A stretch of 64,000 nucleotides of DNA from Oricola cellulosilytica (GTDB taxonomy: Bacteria; Pseudomonadota; Alphaproteobacteria; Rhizobiales; Rhizobiaceae), in the NCBI RefSeq assembly GCF_019966575.1, contig NZ_JAINFK010000002.1:124001-188000 (forward strand), written 5' to 3'. Positions 62,337 to 64,000 of this stretch are shown one piece after another; positions within the stretch are counted from its first letter, which is position 1, and each line of letters begins with the position of its first letter. Under the pieces are notes generated by a model. The model was not told where the DNA came from, ran no database searches, and worked only from the letters and a program-made list of their open reading frames with translations. A program made the position numbers and the translations under genes.

Positions 62337-63527
62337 ATGAAGCATCATGTCCGCAGGCTTGCTGCCCGTCTTTCTGCAGGCCTTCTCCTGTCGTCTTTCG
62401 CGACCATCGCCGTGGCGCAGACCCAATGCGGCGGCGACTTCCGCGCATGGCGCGATGCAATGGTCAGGGAAGCGGGGGCGCAGGGGGTCGGCGAGCGCGG
62501 ATTGCAGGCCATCGGCTCCGCGTCGGTCGACCAGAAGGTCCTCCAGCAGGATCGAGCCCAAGGGGTCTTCACTCTCGATTTCGCGGCCTTCGCCGAACGG
62601 CTGATCTCCCAAAACCGGCTCGACAACGGCGCGGCAAAACTGCGCCAGCACGCCTCAGTGTTCGAGCGCGTTCGGTCCGAATATGGCGTCGCACCGGAAG
62701 TCATTGCGGCGTTCTGGGGTCTCGAAACCGATTTCGGCGGCTATCAGGGAGATTTCAACACGCTCAACGCCATCGCCACGCTGGCCCATGACTGCCGACG
62801 CCCGCACCTGTTCCGACCGCAACTCATCGCGCTCGGAAAGCTGATCGATCTCGGCGTCGTGCCGGCGGACATCACCGGCGCATGGGCGGGGGAGATCGGC
62901 CAGGTGCAGGTCCTGCCCGAGGATTATCTCACCAAGGGACGCGACGGCGACGGCGACGGGAAGATAAGCCTCAAGACCTCCGCTCCTGACGCGATCGTGA
63001 CGGCAGCGAACTTCCTCCGGTCGCTCGGCTGGCGTCCCAACGAGCCGTGGCTGGTCGAGGTCGATGTCCCCGCCGAGATGGATTGGTCGAAGGCCGGCAT
63101 CCATACCGCGCTTCCCGTCTCGCAGTGGCAGGCTCTGGGCGTTACGGGACGCAGCGGAGCCCTTCCGAAGGGCGCGGAGGCGCACCTGCTCCTTCCGATG
63201 GGCCGCAAGGGACCAGCGTTTCTCGCCTATCCGAATTTCCGCGTCTTCCTCGAATGGAACCAGTCGCTGACCTACGTCACCACGGCCGCCTACTTCGCCA
63301 CCCGGCTGGGTGGCGCTCCACGCTTCGATTCCGGCAATCCGGACCCGGGTCTCGACCGGGCGCAAATGAAGGGTCTACAGCAGAAGCTCGCGGCGAAGGG
63401 TTACGATGTCGGCGAGATCGACGGTATTCTGGGAGCAGGCACGCGGGATGCGGTGCGGTCCGAACAGCAGCGCCTTGGCCTGCCGGCGGACGCCTGGCCA
63501 ACGGCGCAGTTGCTGAACCAGATCTGA
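62337..63527 (+). CDS. MltB-type lytic murein transglycosylase with peptidoglycan-binding domain
   Basis: 396 residues from ATG 62337, with a Sec signal (LSAGLLLSSFATIAVAQ). SLT_2 domain: catalytic Glu130 in AFWGLETDFGGYQGDF, then RPQLIALGKLIDLG, GEIGQVQVLPEDYLTKGRDG and SLGWRPNEPW. A PG_binding_1 domain is at about 335-395 (LQQKLAAKGYDVGEIDGILG). It is a periplasmic exolytic glycosidase, probably co-transcribed with the GH25 gene before it. Confidence 0.94.
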   Translation: MKHHVRRLAARLSAGLLLSSFATIAVAQTQCGGDFRAWRDAMVREAGAQGVGERGLQAIGSASVDQKVLQQDRAQGVFTLDFAAFAERLISQNRLDNGAAKLRQHASVFERVRSEYGVAPEVIAAFWGLETDFGGYQGDFNTLNAIATLAHDCRRPHLFRPQLIALGKLIDLGVVPADITGAWAGEIGQVQVLPEDYLTKGRDGDGDGKISLKTSAPDAIVTAANFLRSLGWRPNEPWLVEVDVPAEMDWSKAGIHTALPVSQWQALGVTGRSGALPKGAEAHLLLPMGRKGPAFLAYPNFRVFLEWNQSLTYVTTAAYFATRLGGAPRFDSGNPDPGLDRAQMKGLQQKLAAKGYDVGEIDGILGAGTRDAVRSEQQRLGLPADAWPTAQLLNQI

Positions 63528-63609
63528 AGGCACACCCGGCCGGTACCTTCTGCCGCATTGCGGGGGCCGCCGCGGCGGTCTAGACCGTTTGCCGGAACAG
63601 GAAGGGCCG

Positions 63610-63978
63610 ATGCAACCGACGCGACGGATAGCCACGACGGCGATGCGCATCCTGTGCGTAGCGGCGCTGGTGCTTGCCGCCTTCGCCCACCGGCCCGCCG
63701 TCTCGGTCGCCGCCAACCTCCCGGCCTATGCGCTGCCGGACGGGTCACAGGCCGTTCTCTGCCTCAGCCACGGTGCGCCAGGACAGCAAAATAACGTTGT
63801 GCGCTGCGAATTCTGCAGCATTGCCGGCTCCGCCGCCGTTCCCGCGCAACCGGCGGTGGCGTCCGATTGCGAATATGACCCCTCGATTTCCATAGCGGGT
63901 TTCCCGGTCTTGCTGCCCCCGGCTGCTCATCGGCAACGCAATGGCCCGACGCGCGCGCCGCCGCGTTTTCTCATCTGA
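63610..63978 (+). CDS. Small secreted DUF2946-like protein
   Basis: 122 residues from ATG 63610, with GGAAGG 6 nt upstream. It has an N-terminal signal (ILCVAALVLAAFAHRPAVSV) and the DUF2946 hallmarks LCLSHG and CEFC in the mature part. The family is often found beside copper-handling or TonB-dependent genes, but no neighbour confirms that here because the window ends. Function unknown. Confidence 0.7.
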   Translation: MQPTRRIATTAMRILCVAALVLAAFAHRPAVSVAANLPAYALPDGSQAVLCLSHGAPGQQNNVVRCEFCSIAGSAAVPAQPAVASDCEYDPSISIAGFPVLLPPAAHRQRNGPTRAPPRFLI

Positions 63979-64000
63979 CGTGTCGTATCGGGCCGGGCGC

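Noticed and set aside
63567-63587. Overlapping palindromes CCGCCGCGGCGG and CGGTCTAGACCG before the last gene
   Set aside because: They are short, GC-rich and lack a T run, so chance or a weak hairpin is as likely as a terminator or operator.

Overview
This 64 kb, GC-rich window looks like chromosome from an alphaproteobacterium of the order Hyphomicrobiales (Rhizobiales), close to the Phyllobacteriaceae/Rhizobiaceae. The evidence is the gene order: DUF177, plsX, fabH, ihfA, MerR regulator, tRNA-Pro; hppA next to an OmlA/BamE lipoprotein; glyA-nrdR-ribD-ribE-ribH-nusB; an L,D-transpeptidase beside its MarR-type regulator LdtR; and hemB-RDD-bpt. A rhizobial cytochrome bc1 assembly chaperone and a K+-independent H+-pyrophosphatase agree with this. 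No insertion sequence, phage, CRISPR array or rRNA was seen. Species cannot be named from the sequence alone.

Layout. 1-6.8 kb: exopolysaccharide locus (chain-length/co-polymerase protein running off the left edge, outer-membrane export lipoprotein, glycosyltransferase, undecaprenyl-phosphate sugar transferase, O-antigen ligase/polymerase-like membrane protein). Its last gene runs antisense into a tRNA-Pro(GGG). 6.8-25.4 kb: conserved housekeeping genes for lipid synthesis, nucleoid protein, respiratory assembly, outer-membrane assembly, proton-pumping pyrophosphatase, riboflavin, one-carbon metabolism, cell-wall cross-linking, haem and protein turnover. 25.4-33.8 kb: accessory metabolism. 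The core is a two-component flavin monooxygenase cluster (LLM monooxygenase, aldo/keto reductase, flavin reductase) divergent from a GntR regulator, with a perfect FNR/FixK-type box between them. Around it are a glutamine amidotransferase-like protein, a GH25 lysozyme, a PhyH-family dioxygenase and a TauE/SafE permease. 33.8-45.6 kb: parC, a GGDEF-EAL protein, galE, an aminotransferase, mscL, and a CrbS/CrbR-like pair (a transporter-fused hybrid histidine kinase and a LuxR-type response regulator). 45.9-49.7 kb: murein enzymes, a J-domain protein, a DMT permease and a YdcF-like protein. 49.7-57.0 kb: a 5-oxoprolinase module (MarR-like regulator, TRAP transporter, fused HyuA-HyuB enzyme). 57.0-64.0 kb: small or decaying genes (DUF421, a HyuB remnant, DUF2200, a frameshifted YjlB-type cupin, an EndoIII-like protein), then a second group of cell-wall enzymes.

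How the genes fit together. Peptidoglycan enzymes recur: one L,D-transpeptidase, two GH25 lysozyme paralogues, two small lytic-transglycosylase lipoproteins, an MltB-type transglycosylase, an AmpD-like amidase and a beta-lactamase-fold protein. The metabolic modules each sit with their own regulator: GntR with the monooxygenase, MarR-like with oxoprolinase/TRAP, and CrbS with CrbR. Most of the window is well-known biology. The items most worth a second look are the FNR-box-controlled monooxygenase cluster, the broken cupin, the HyuB fossil with a large inverted repeat beside it, and the co-polymerase with a degenerate ATP-binding loop.
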